Source: Bathymodiolus brooksi
Taxonomy: Eukaryota > Mollusca > Bivalvia > Mytilida > Modiolidae
Assembly (NCBI GenBank): GCA_963680875.1
Contig: OY804579.1
Location: 57,735,718 to 57,799,717 of the forward strand
Length of the DNA: 64,000 nucleotides
Direction: 5' to 3'
Both the position numbers and the translations under genes were made by a program. How positions within the stretch are numbered: the stretch's first letter is position 1; every line of letters begins with the position of its first letter. This document shows, in pieces, positions 54,187-64,000 of the stretch. A model generated the notes under the pieces. The model had not been told where the DNA came from, did not search any database, and saw nothing but the letters and a program-made list of their open reading frames with translations.

Positions 54187-54903
54187 CCTCAACATATGAC
54201 ATTGGCAATCCAGGACCTGGCTTGAGACAGGCAAAAAAATGTAGCAGGGTCAAACAAGTCAATGGGATCCCAACCCTCCCCTTTTGATAATTGGATCTCA
54301 AACGGCAATACATATATATACAATGCAGCTTAGTTATAATTTTGTAGATAATGTAAATCAGTTTTGCTGGGGGCAGGTTTGACATGGATTAAAAAAAAAA
54401 GTTCACCATCTTGATATTTTTCCTCCTTTTGATGATACAATAAGTTTTTATGACAAATAAAACTAGAAAGGAGGAAATTACAGGGTTGTATATTTGTGTG
54501 TCAATTATCAATTGTAATTTGTATAAACTTTCTTTAGTATTGTAAATATTGTGTAATGATTTATGTAAATATTCATGTAAAAATAATAAACTATTCACTC
54601 TGGATTGTTTTTATTAAATAATAATTGTTGAAAATCTAACAAACCACAACAACAGTGTATACTTTTGTTTCACTTTATGCAAGTTTACAGTTTTAAAAAA
54701 AATGACAACCTGGTATAGCAGTGGTCTGGAGGAACCTGGAGTTTCCTAAGAAAAAAAACCAAGTGTCAGTAACCTGGTTTAATTTCTCAAAGCACAAGTT
54801 GAGCACACCTTGGAGTACACTTAGTGAGGTTGTTCACCTCATTGTTGAAAGGATAGTGGTACTCACTACTGACGTGTAAATTTTTTTAATTTTTTTTTAA
54901 TTA
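53921..54903. other. Intergenic DNA with a poly(A) run
   Basis: A run of about 32 A lies at 54152-54183. The short dispersed repeat 'gtgatgttcaacaatttcac' precedes it. No gene recognised. Confidence 0.45.
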
Positions 54904-55079
54904 GTCAAACCTGCCCGTGCGATCACCCTTTATTAAGCAGTGACCTGTATTAAAAGGGAACCTTTTTCTTGTCCTGTCATAGAAAATTTTATATGAATTA
55001 AACCTTTTAAGAGGTTACCTGTCTTATAAGGCCACTTTTTCTTGGTCCAAAAGGTGACCTCTTGACACAGGTTTGACTG
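54904..55079. mobile_element. TA-flanked MITE, CAGTCAAACCTG family
   Basis: GTCAAACCTGCCCGTGCGAT near TA at the left, ACACAGGTTTGACTG before TA at the right. Same interior as 26645-26823. Confidence 0.7.
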
Positions 55080-55439
55080 TATTTGTCTTTTCAGTATTTT
55101 AAATTTAGTGTACCTGATGAAGGTTATTCCAAAACTGCATTGTCCACACTAAATTTGATATCTTCATTTTTATTTGAAGATTACTACGGTTTGAGATCAA
55201 GCAGAGGAATGGTTCATATTGTTGTGGTTTGTTATACATGTATTATAAAATGAAAAAGAAGAAATATTACACTGTCAGAAAAATAGAAAAATCATTGAAA
55301 GAGGCAAAATCGATACCCTAACGCACAAATACACGACCGCTCACTTTCCTGGCTTGGTTCGGGCACATCAATGAAAAGTGTTAGGAGTTTATGGGCCCAT
55401 CCCCATAGGTCATGTTGTTGTTGGATTCATTTCAGACCA

Positions 55440-58400
55440 TTACAGCTTTGGGTTTGTTAGAGTGATTCATGTGGTTGGTTATATTTTCGACCATTACTAC
55501 TTATGGTTTGTTAGAGAAGTGGATCATGTCGTGGTTGGTTAAATTGTCGACAAATACTGTTTGATGTTTGCTAGAGAAGTGATTCATGTTGTGGTTAGTC
55601 ACATTGTCGGCCATTACTGATAGGGATTTGTTAGAGAAGTGGTTCATGATGTGGTTATTTACATTGTCAACCATTACTGCTTGGCATTTGTTAGAGAAGT
55701 GGTTGGTTACATTGTCGACCATTACTGCTTGGGATTTGTTAGAGAAGTGGTTCATGATGTGGTTGGTTACATTGTCGACCATTACTGCTTGGCATTTGTT
55801 AGAGAATTGGTTCATGATGTGGTTGGTTACATTGTCAACCATTACTGTTTGGCATTTGTTAGAGAAGTCGTTCATGATGTGGTTAGTTACATTGTCGACC
55901 ATTACTGCTTGGCATTTGTTAGAGAAGTGGTTCATGATGTGGTTGGTTATATTGTCGACCATTACTGCTTGGTATTTGTTAGAGAAGTGGTTGGTTACAT
56001 TGTTGACCATTACTGCTTGACATTTGTTAGAGAAGTGGTTCATGATGTGGTTGGTTACATTGTCGACCATTACTGCTTGGCATTTGTTAGAGAAGTGGTT
56101 CATGATGTGGTTGGTTTTATTGTCGACCATTACTGCTTGGTATTTGTTAGAGAAGTGGTTGGTTACATTGTTGACCATTACTGCTTGACATTTGTTAGAG
56201 AAGTGGTTCATGATGTGGTTGGTTACATTGTCAACCATTACTGCTTGGCATTTGTTAGAGAAGTGGTTGGTTACATTGTTGACCATTACTGCTTGGCATT
56301 TGTTAGAGAAGTGGTTCATGATGTGGTTGGTTACATTGTCGACCATTACTGCTTGGTATTTGTTAGAGAAGTGGATCATGATGTGGTTGGTTCCATTGTC
56401 GACCATTACTGCTAGGGATTTCTTAGAGAAGTGGTTCATGATGTGGTTGGTTACATTGTCGACCATTACTGCTTGGCATTTGTTAGAGAAGTCGTTCATG
56501 ATGTGGTTGGTTACATTGTCGACCATTACTGCTTGACATTTGTTAGAGAAGTGATTCATGATGTGGTTGATTACATTGTCGACCATTACTGCTAGGGATT
56601 TGTTAGAGAAGTGGTTCATGATGTGGTTGGTTACATTGTCAACCATTACTGCTTGGGATTTGTTAGAGAAGTGGTTCATGATGTGGTTGGTTACATTGTC
56701 GACCATTACTGCTTGGCATTTCTTAGAGAAGTAGTTGGTTACATTGTCGACCATTACTGCTTGGCATTTATTAGAGAAGTCGTTCATGATGTGGTTGGTT
56801 ACATTGTCGACCATTACTGATTGGCATTTGTTAGAGAAGTGGTTCATGATGTGATTGGTTACATTGTCGACCATTACTGCTTGACATTTGTTAGAGAAGT
56901 GGTTGGTTACATTGTCGACCATTACTGCTTGGCATTTGTTAGAGAAGTCGTTCATGATGTGGTTGGTTACATTGTCGACCATTACTGCTTGGCTTTTGTT
57001 AGAGAAGTGGTTGGTTACATTGTCAACCATTACTGCTTGGCATTTATTAGAGAAGTCGTTGGTTTCATTGTCGACCATTACTGCTTGGCATTTGTTAGAG
57101 AAGTGGTTCATGATGTGGTTGGTTACATTGTCGACCATTACTGCTAGGGATTTGTTAGAGAAGTGGTTCATGATGTGGTTGGTTACATTGTCGACCATTA
57201 CTGCTTGGCATTTGTTAGAGAAGTTGTTCATGATGTGGTTGGTTACATTGTCGACCATTACTGATTGACATTTGTTAGAGAAGTGGTTCATGATGTGGTT
57301 GGTTACATTGTCGACCATTACTGCTTGGCATTTGATAGAGAAGTGGTTGGTTACATTGCCAACCATTACTGCTTGGCATTTGTTAGAGAAGTGGTTCATG
57401 ATGTGGTTGGTTACATTGTCGACCATTACTGCTTGGGATTTGTTAGAGAAGTGGTTCATGATGTGGTTCGTTACATTGTCGACCATTACTGCTTGGCATT
57501 TGTTAGAGAAGTGGTTGGTTACATTGTTAACCATTACTGCTTGGCATTTGTTAGAGGAGTCGTTCATGGTGTGGTTGGTTACATTGTCAACCATTACTGC
57601 TTGGCATTTGTTAGAGAAGTGGTTCATGATGTGGTTGGCTACATTGTTGACCATTACTGCTTGGTATTTGTTAGAGAAGTGGTTCATGATGTGGTTGGTT
57701 ACATTGTCGACCATTACTGCTAGGGATTTGTTAGAGAAGTGGTTCATGATGTGGTTGGTTACATTGTCGACCATTACTGCTAGGGATTTGTTAGAGAAGT
57801 GGTTCATGATGTGGTTGGTTACATTGTCGACCATTACTGCTTGGAATTTGTTAGAGAAGTGGTTCATGATGTGGTTGGTTACATTGTCGACCATTACTGC
57901 TTGGGATTTGTTAGAGAAGTCCTTCATGATGTGGTTGGTTACATTGTCGACCATTACTGCTTGGCATTTGTTAGAGAAGTGGTTCATGATGTGGTTGGTT
58001 ACATTGTCAACTATTACTGCTTGGCATTTGTTAGAGAAGTGGTTCATGATGTGGTTGCTTACATTGTCGACCATTACTGCTTGGCATTTGTTAGAGAAGT
58101 GGTTCATGATGTGGTTGGTTATATTGTCGACCATTACTGCTTGGCATTTGTTAGAGAAGTGGTTCATGATGTGGTTGGTTACATTGTCAACTATTACTGC
58201 TTGGCATTTGTTAGAGAAGTGGTTCATGATGTAGTTGCTTACATTGTCGACCATTACTGCTTGGGATTTGTTAGAGAAGTGGTTCATGATGTGGTTGGTT
58301 ACATTGTCGACCATTACTGCTTGGCATTTGTTAGAGAAGTGGTTTATGATGTGGTTGGTTACATTGTCAACCATTACTGCTTAGCATTTGTTAGAGAAGT

Positions 58401-58500
58401 GGTTCATGATGTAGTTGGTTATATTTTAGACCATTTCTGCTAGGGGTTTGTTAGAGAAGTGGTTGGTTATATTTTCGACCATTTCTGTTTGGGGATTGTT
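55440..58500 (+). repeat. 60/48-bp satellite array, about 52 units
   Basis: The 60-bp unit is 'ggttcatgatgtggttggtt' + 'acattgtcgaccattactgc' + 'ttggcatttgttagagaagt'. Many units lack 12 bp (catgatgtggtt), giving 48 bp. Terminal units are more diverged ('attttcgaccatttctg'). All length changes in the core are multiples of 12, so one minus-strand frame stays open for 957 codons (55501-58374), reading a 20-residue repeat such as VMVDNVTNHIMNHFSNKCQA. Plus-strand frames are interrupted. No splice sites, promoter or neighbouring coding exon support a gene. Confidence 0.9.
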
Positions 58501-59124
58501 AATGGTGGATCATATTGTCGTACTTGGGTATATTGTAGACATTACTGTTGAACTTTTTATTTTTAGATTACAATACCGGTAAGCTTAGACGCTGACATTC
58601 CGATGTGTCGCCCAATTCATGATGGCGACCATAAAATGTCAGAGGCAGTGGCTTGGAACTTAGTTAAACAATATTGACGGTTAAACTTTTTTTTATCGTA
58701 AAATCGCAATTCATGTTCTTCATCTTTCAATTTCCGCACGCCGTCATCTTATTGACGATTATGTGCCGTGCATGCGTGGGGTAAAAAAAATGATAACGTT
58801 CAAATAAAGGTGATAACTATATACAGTGGTTAAAACTATGTACAGTTGACTGATAATTAGATGTGTTGTTGGAGAATTCTTTGAAGCTGTTAAGTGTGGG
58901 ACATTGTACAGCAGCAGCTGGGAGCAAGTTCCACTGTACAATGATCAAGCAGCACGAACCCCACTAAAACCGGGGGTGAACTCAGGTACTACAGAAGTGT
59001 AAGCAATTTCTGCCTCACATGTAACACCCGTCGTGTATGAATAATGAATAAAAAAATAAGTATGTTTATGTGTATTTCATTGTATATATTCCAGAATCGG
59101 TCACAACAGTAAAGCAAAATTAAA
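58501..59124. other. 3' flank of the TPMT-like gene
   Basis: No gene recognised. No AATAAA seen on the minus strand close to the stop codon. Confidence 0.4.
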
Positions 59125-59771
59125 CTATGGCATTTTGAAGTGATAATAAAACAAACCATCACACCCCTTGTTCTGAAGGCGAGGAGGGGCTATTGCGTAA
59201 CCAATCTGTTCTGCTTGGTTACTTAATCCATATAGCTTTACAATGTCCTCAGTCGCTACATGAAAAGGATGACCAACACCAGGAGGTCTATCCGCTGTTT
59301 GCAGAAGGTATCCAACATTTGCCTTACATATAGCTTTTATTATAGAAACATATTTCTCCCTTAGGTCAGGTTCTATAGCTTCAAGTGCTCCACGATCCCA
59401 TATTCCATCAAAATCTCTCTCTAGACTTGAAGAAAATTTAAAGAAGTCGCCACAATATATTTTAATTTGGTTTTCTTCATTTTCATACAGAACACCATCC
59501 ATTTCGACAACAGGTTTTGTAGTGAAGGTCAAACCGCTTTCTTTGAAGAATTGCTGTACGGCTAGTTCTGAATATTCAACACCAATAACTTGATGTCCCA
59601 TTTTTACTAGATATAACATATCAACAGTCTTCCCGCATAGTGGAACAAATAACTTTGCATTTGTTTTGTTATCTGTTATCTTTTCTAGATGTTTTTCAAG
59701 TATTGGATCGATTTCCTCTTCATGCCAGACCATTTGATCATTTTCCCACGCAGACAACCAATCAGTCATTT
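59125..59771 (-). CDS. TPMT: Thiopurine S-methyltransferase-like (TPMT family), single coding exon
   Basis: Class I SAM-dependent methyltransferase; the family transfers a methyl group to sulfur (TPMT) or related acceptors. 214 residues, ATG at 59769-59767, stop at 59125. Visible family marks: N-terminal WENDQMVWHEEEIDP, SAM-binding LFVPLCGKTVDMLYL followed by GHQVIGVEYSELAVQQFF, IYCGDFF, WDRGALEAIEPDLREKY, DRPPGVGHPFHV and a C-terminal YYHF. Length is close to bacterial and invertebrate members and about 30 residues shorter at the N-terminus than mammalian TPMT. Two bases before the ATG is a strong acceptor (tttttttgttgcag), so a non-coding 5' exon lies further right. The mammalian gene has several coding exons; this one has none interrupted. 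All motifs look intact, so it is probably functional. Substrate is not predictable. Confidence 0.9.
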
Positions 59772-61317
59772 CTGCAACAAAAAAAATGTTGATAGAACAT
59801 AACGATTCTGAGTTGCTTTGGGGGTCATCGTGCTCGTTATCGTGTGGTATAGTTGGATTTATAACTACCGATGCAATCAGTGTATATCAACAACGGGGCA
59901 GGACTTGAACTAATTGGACCAAATACTCCCAGTTGGGTCCATGTTGGAGTTATCTACTCGTGGCTGTTAAAACTAACACAGCAACACACTGTAGGTTTTA
60001 CAGAGAACAATTGGACCCCGCACCTCATAAGTCCGGCCCTGTTCGTAGCTATAATCCGACAGTACCTTAGCCTGACGATTCGTTGACCCGATAGTCCGAC
60101 AAAAATCACCCTTCACAAAGTTTTGAATGCACAATGTACATGTAGTGAAGTCCATCCTTTTCAGTCTTGAGCATGCAATTTGTTCTTCAAACGACGAGCA
60201 AGGTTCTTATCAACAATTGCTAGAGACACGGGAATGTTTGTCAGTTCTGAAACTTCAGTTGACATTCGGCCAGTAATATAGAAATATAGAAATAAATGTA
60301 GGATAAATAACTGAAGACGAGAAAATATGATAAAAGAATGTGAAGAGTAAAATTTAAAAAAGTATCTGCTTAAGTATAGTTTGGAGTCCAGAACCAACCG
60401 TTTTGAGTATGGGGCACAACGAAGCTTGTAGCTTAGATCCCATGTCATGACCAATATAGTTCAGTTTAATAAATTATATATAAAATATAGAGAATTTACC
60501 CCTTTTCAACGGGGTGGTTATAGTAGGGTGCCAAGTGTTAAAAAAGACGCTTAGTTATCGAGTTTGGGTTAACGGAATTACACACGGTTAATTTTGGTAT
60601 CAAACGCCAGAAAAATTATTACATTTTGTATTTTTAATTGTCGTCGTAAGTTTCTGTGGTCACGATTTTTTTAATTTCACGTTTTTCAAAGGTACCCTCG
60701 GCTGACACATTGTACATGGTATTTTCAGGATGTAAAATAAAAATATTCTCCGCTATCTAAATAGCTAAAAAGGTTTTTACATAAGAGATAATGTATCAAA
60801 GATATAATTAAAGTAAAAACGGGATGTAAATAATTGATTTTTGAAAGAGTATATCAGCCTTACTTTAAGCCTCAAATTTGACCCCAAATTAACCGTATTT
60901 TCAACAAAAGCAAAGTAATTACACTACATTATAAATGTACTTTGATTTTGAAGAAAACATATTGATGAAATGTACATGTGTGCCAAAAATCATAATCTAA
61001 ATGTCAGCGGTTGTTGAGAAATTGGCAAAATATAAACTCAAATAACTGTAAATTTCCTCTTTGTCATACACGGATTGTTATGTACCGGTTTTTGTTAATG
61101 ATGTGTCGCTCGCCGGTCATTAACTAGCACGATCTCTGTCTCAATGCATTTAGTATTTTCTCTTCTTTTATGGCAAATATATTGGTTTTAATTGTTCAGT
61201 AGAATTGTTTGTGGTTTTTATGTTTTAAAAACATTCATTTTTATGTCGGCCGCTGATTGGTTTTAAAATTTGTTTAATTCATGTGTTTCTAATACACGGA
61301 CCAATCCTGCAGGATAC
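59772..61317. other. Upstream region of the TPMT-like gene
   Basis: Contains a family B SINE head (59820-59890) in the presumed 5' intron. Short open frames (59871, 60161) are unsupported. The upstream promoter was not located. Confidence 0.4.
59820..59890 (+). mobile_element. SINE family B head fragment
   Basis: 'ggtcatcgtgctcgttatcg' to 'tgcaatcagtgtatatcaac'. The B box and body are lost. Confidence 0.6.
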
Positions 61318-62428
61318 GTTATAAGTCCGGAAATGGCTCAGTTTCCTAGAAGGTTTCTTGCAGTCGCTGCCAACAAACAAGCATTAATAAAATTTCTTGG
61401 TGAATCGATTGTGCAACACTATCGTTTATCATCTCTTGAGATGTCATCCGGGAAAGTTCCGTATCTTTATGGTGCTTCTAATCATTGCCAAGAACATCTG
61501 CAGAGATGGAGTCTCCGATTGCCAAGAGTTATACTGTACACATGAAGAGGCGGACACTCGTATGATTTTACATGCTATCCATGCAGACAAAACGTTCGGT
61601 GAAAGTGGAATCAAAGGTTGGATCATTGTTAAATCGCCTGATACAGATTTCTTGATTCTATATGCATCCATTACTTTCCTTCAATGCAACATACACAGGA
61701 ATGATGGTTTCATACGGGTTCTATCACAAACACCAAGGATGGGCGTTTTCATTCCCGTACATTCGATCTGTAGCATCCTCAATCCTGTTTTATGTAACAT
61801 TTTACCAGCTGCACATGCTATTACAAGATGTGATTCCACATCATCCTTGTTCGGGATTGGCAAACGAACCGTTTTTAAAGTACTTAAAGACAGTCCAGAA
61901 AACTTTAGAGATTTGTCCACCCTTGCAGACTGCGACACTGATAAATCTATAGATGCCGCCAGTAAACTTGTTTGTCGACTGTACGATCAAAAAGGAAAAC
62001 TGAAGGAAGATCACGTCGATCTTAACAAATTGAGGGTAAGGTTAGCGACACTGAGGGATGCATGTTTGGCCAAACTTCCACCCTGTGAAGCCACCTTCAC
62101 TCAGCATGTTTTGCGATCCTCACCACAGATAAATATTTGGATGACTGCCCATGTTGCAAAACCGCCAATGAAGTCTGCAGTGCTATTTGGATGGGAAGAC
62201 AGGAATGGATTAGTTCCAGTTTATTTCAAAGGCCAGATGTCTTCTGATTTTTTGCAAGACCTTGTTTGTACTTGCAAAGGAAAATCTGTGTGCATGAAAG
62301 GATGAATTTGTTTTGAGCAAAGTCTATCTTGCACAGACCTTTGCCCTTGCCAAGCTGGCGACTTATGCCGCAATGAAAATACCCACCTAGCAATATCTAG
62401 AAATACTGATGAAGATGATGACATATGA
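61318..62428 (+). pseudogene. Invertebrate repeat-gene family with EEADTR motif and Cys-rich tail, decayed copy
   Basis: Frame 1 reads from PEMAQFPRRFLAVAANKQAL to about 61470; a frameshift follows, and frame 2 continues ELYCTHEEADTRMILHAIHA, VKSPDTDFLILYASI, LLPAAHAITRCDSTSSLFGI-type residues and LFGWEDRNGLVPVYF to TGA at 62303-62305. Past that stop the same frame continues ICFEQSLSCTDLCPCQAGDL, CRN and an acidic end (DEDDDI) to TGA at 62428. Relatives are multi-copy in molluscs and other invertebrates; EADTR and the D-D-L block suggest a PIN/FEN-like fold, but that is inference. The N-terminal half is missing. Confidence 0.65.
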
Positions 62429-63782
62429 TCTCATTTTTTTTTCTTTTTCATCCAGTCTCCATCTATTTCACCGAATAAAACTGTTGTTATCAAAACTATG
62501 ATCTCAATTACCACGACTTCCCGTTGACGTCTTTTGTTTCATTGAGACTTGGTCTAATGTCTGTTTTAGGCAAGCATCACTGTTTTCTGTGCTTAGTAAA
62601 CTTAGACAAGTTCATACGTACTATGTGTTTTTCAGTAAATAGCAGTTTCATTTGTTGCAATGTTTTTTAAGGTGTTCTTTTTATATGTTGTGGTGGTTAT
62701 GTCGTAGCTTGTTTCCGTTTTATGTTTTTTCTGGAATTTGCCCAGTCTCCGGACTATGATTTCTTTAACATTTTCTATGACTTGTTCCTTTGTTCCTTCG
62801 GTATACTACTGCCGATGTTTCAAACAAACAAACAAAATTAAAAAAAAAACCCAAAAAACAACCTGCCAGTGGACTCTGACCTTTACGTGGTTGGTGGGCT
62901 TTCAAACTAACAAGAGAACACTTTCTTATTTGCCAAACACCTGAGATATTTGGAGTGTTCAGAGTGGTTTGTAGCCATACATTGTTCAAACGCATAATAT
63001 GTCCATAGACCTTACGTTTTTAAACAAATGGCGTTTGACCTTTCCATAAATTGCCATGTTTTTGCACAGAATATTCGTTAAGTATTGATTGACCCTACAA
63101 ATGATATGTTGCAAACACATAAGCCATTAAATTTGAATTTTGGTACCTTTTACGAAGTTTGAGGTTAATAGATATTTTACCAGTAATTAGTAAAAGTGTA
63201 CCATAACTGAAACATGTTTTTTTTTTGGAATCCGTCCACCAGTTGTCAAATGTTAAGGGTTAAAAAATAATTTGAAGGTTTCCTTTAAATGAATATCAAA
63301 TAAAAATGAGAAATGTTCAAACTATGACAGGTGAAGGTCTCTTTTATTTCTCATATATACGAAAATTGTAAAATGGCATTTTTTTTTTGGAAAATGGCCT
63401 TTTGCTATATATTCAAACAATGTAAAATAAAAAATAAGCATAAAATAATAAAATATTAAGCTTAACAAATAAAATTGGCATTCCAGTTTAAAGTTCTTCA
63501 CAGTCTTGTCGAAGAAGGGAGCCTTTTAAAACTTGTGGTGTGTTAGTTCCAATTTTTAGATCTTGACCTTTGACCCCAATTTAAAAAAAACGTGACCACA
63601 ATACATAGCGACGACATCTTTATTTCGATGCGGCTTGTTCTCCTCATTCCAACGATGTATCATACAGATGTGTGTAATTCCGTTAAGGCAAATTCGCAAA
63701 AATCTTTCGTCGGGCACCCTACTATTATTACCGGGGAACCAATGGCCGCGTCTAACAATTATACAAGCATATATTACACATA
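62429..63782. other. Right flank, no gene
   Basis: No recognisable gene. 'tgacctttgacccc' near 63566 is a DR1-type AGGTCA pair on the minus strand, by sequence match only. Confidence 0.4.
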
Positions 63783-64000
63783 GGTGGAGGTGGAGGTTAT
63801 GGTGTTTAACGCCATTTTCAATAATATTTCAGTTTTATCGTGTCGATCAGTTTTATAGATGGAGAAAACCAACGACATGCCGCAAGTCACTGACAAACTT
63901 TATCACACAATGTTGTATCGAGTACACCTTGCCCGAGCGGGATTCGAACTCACAACGTTAGTGGTGATAAGCACCGATTGTATACATGTAGTTGTTAATC
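63783..64000 (-). mobile_element. SINE family B copy, runs off the window
   Basis: Reverse complement of the full family: tail 'atggtgtttaacgccatttt' at the left, 'cgagtacaccttgcccgagc', and the B box 'gggattcgaactcacaacgt'. The head continues to the window end. Confidence 0.8.

Noticed and set aside
55586..58443. Many plus-strand open frames of 100-320 codons in the 60/48-bp array
   Set aside because: Shadows of the same array in other frames, broken by stops between units; only the minus-strand frame is continuous.

Overview
The window is eukaryotic nuclear DNA, AT-rich, with long introns, GT-AG splice sites, LINE fragments, MITEs, two tRNA-derived SINE families and large minisatellites. 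The style of the SINEs (a head with A and B boxes, and a tail close to 'gttaaacaccataaac') and the non-LTR elements point to a lophotrochozoan, most likely a marine mollusc and probably a bivalve. That assignment is inference from repeat style; no marker gene was available.

Three host genes can be supported. (1) Positions 4614-12447 on the minus strand hold a small unrecognised gene with four coding exons; its start lies in a CpG-enriched patch that may also serve the next gene. (2) Positions 17374-50356 on the plus strand hold a complete MELK orthologue: fourteen coding exons join in frame without a stop to give 655 residues, with an intact kinase domain, UBA-like segment, TP-rich linker with two KEN boxes, and KA1 tail. 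(3) Positions 59125-59771 on the minus strand hold a thiopurine S-methyltransferase-like gene with a single coding exon.

The rest is mobile and repetitive DNA. Left flank: a Ginger-like integrase-related DNA transposon remnant (1248-3032, TSD TATA) that carries a nested Harbinger-type MITE (1964-2580, TSD TTA). Positions 7155-12060: a composite repeat, then a LINE flanked by direct repeats of about 190 bp and interrupted by an opposite-strand LINE piece and by an element with an 8-bp TSD. Positions 14594-16834: a second LINE broken by a Tc1/mariner-like MITE. MELK introns: hAT-like, pogo/Tigger-like and TA-flanked MITEs, SINEs, a third LINE (45490-48300) with a nested pogo-like element, and arrays with units of 33, 70, 25, 32, 40 and 36 bp. 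Downstream of MELK: an array of about 150-bp units rich in AGGTCA half-sites (50560-52195), and a 60/48-bp array whose minus strand is open for 957 codons (55501-58374). The right edge has a decayed copy of an invertebrate repeat-gene family with a Cys-rich tail (61318-62428).

The strongest unifying observation is that several minisatellites are amplified parts of transposable elements. The 40-bp array of about 82 units is the A-box end of a SINE, and it is followed by a separate six-copy array of the same SINE's B-box segment. The 33-bp and 70-bp arrays sit inside MITEs. All of these lie in introns of MELK.
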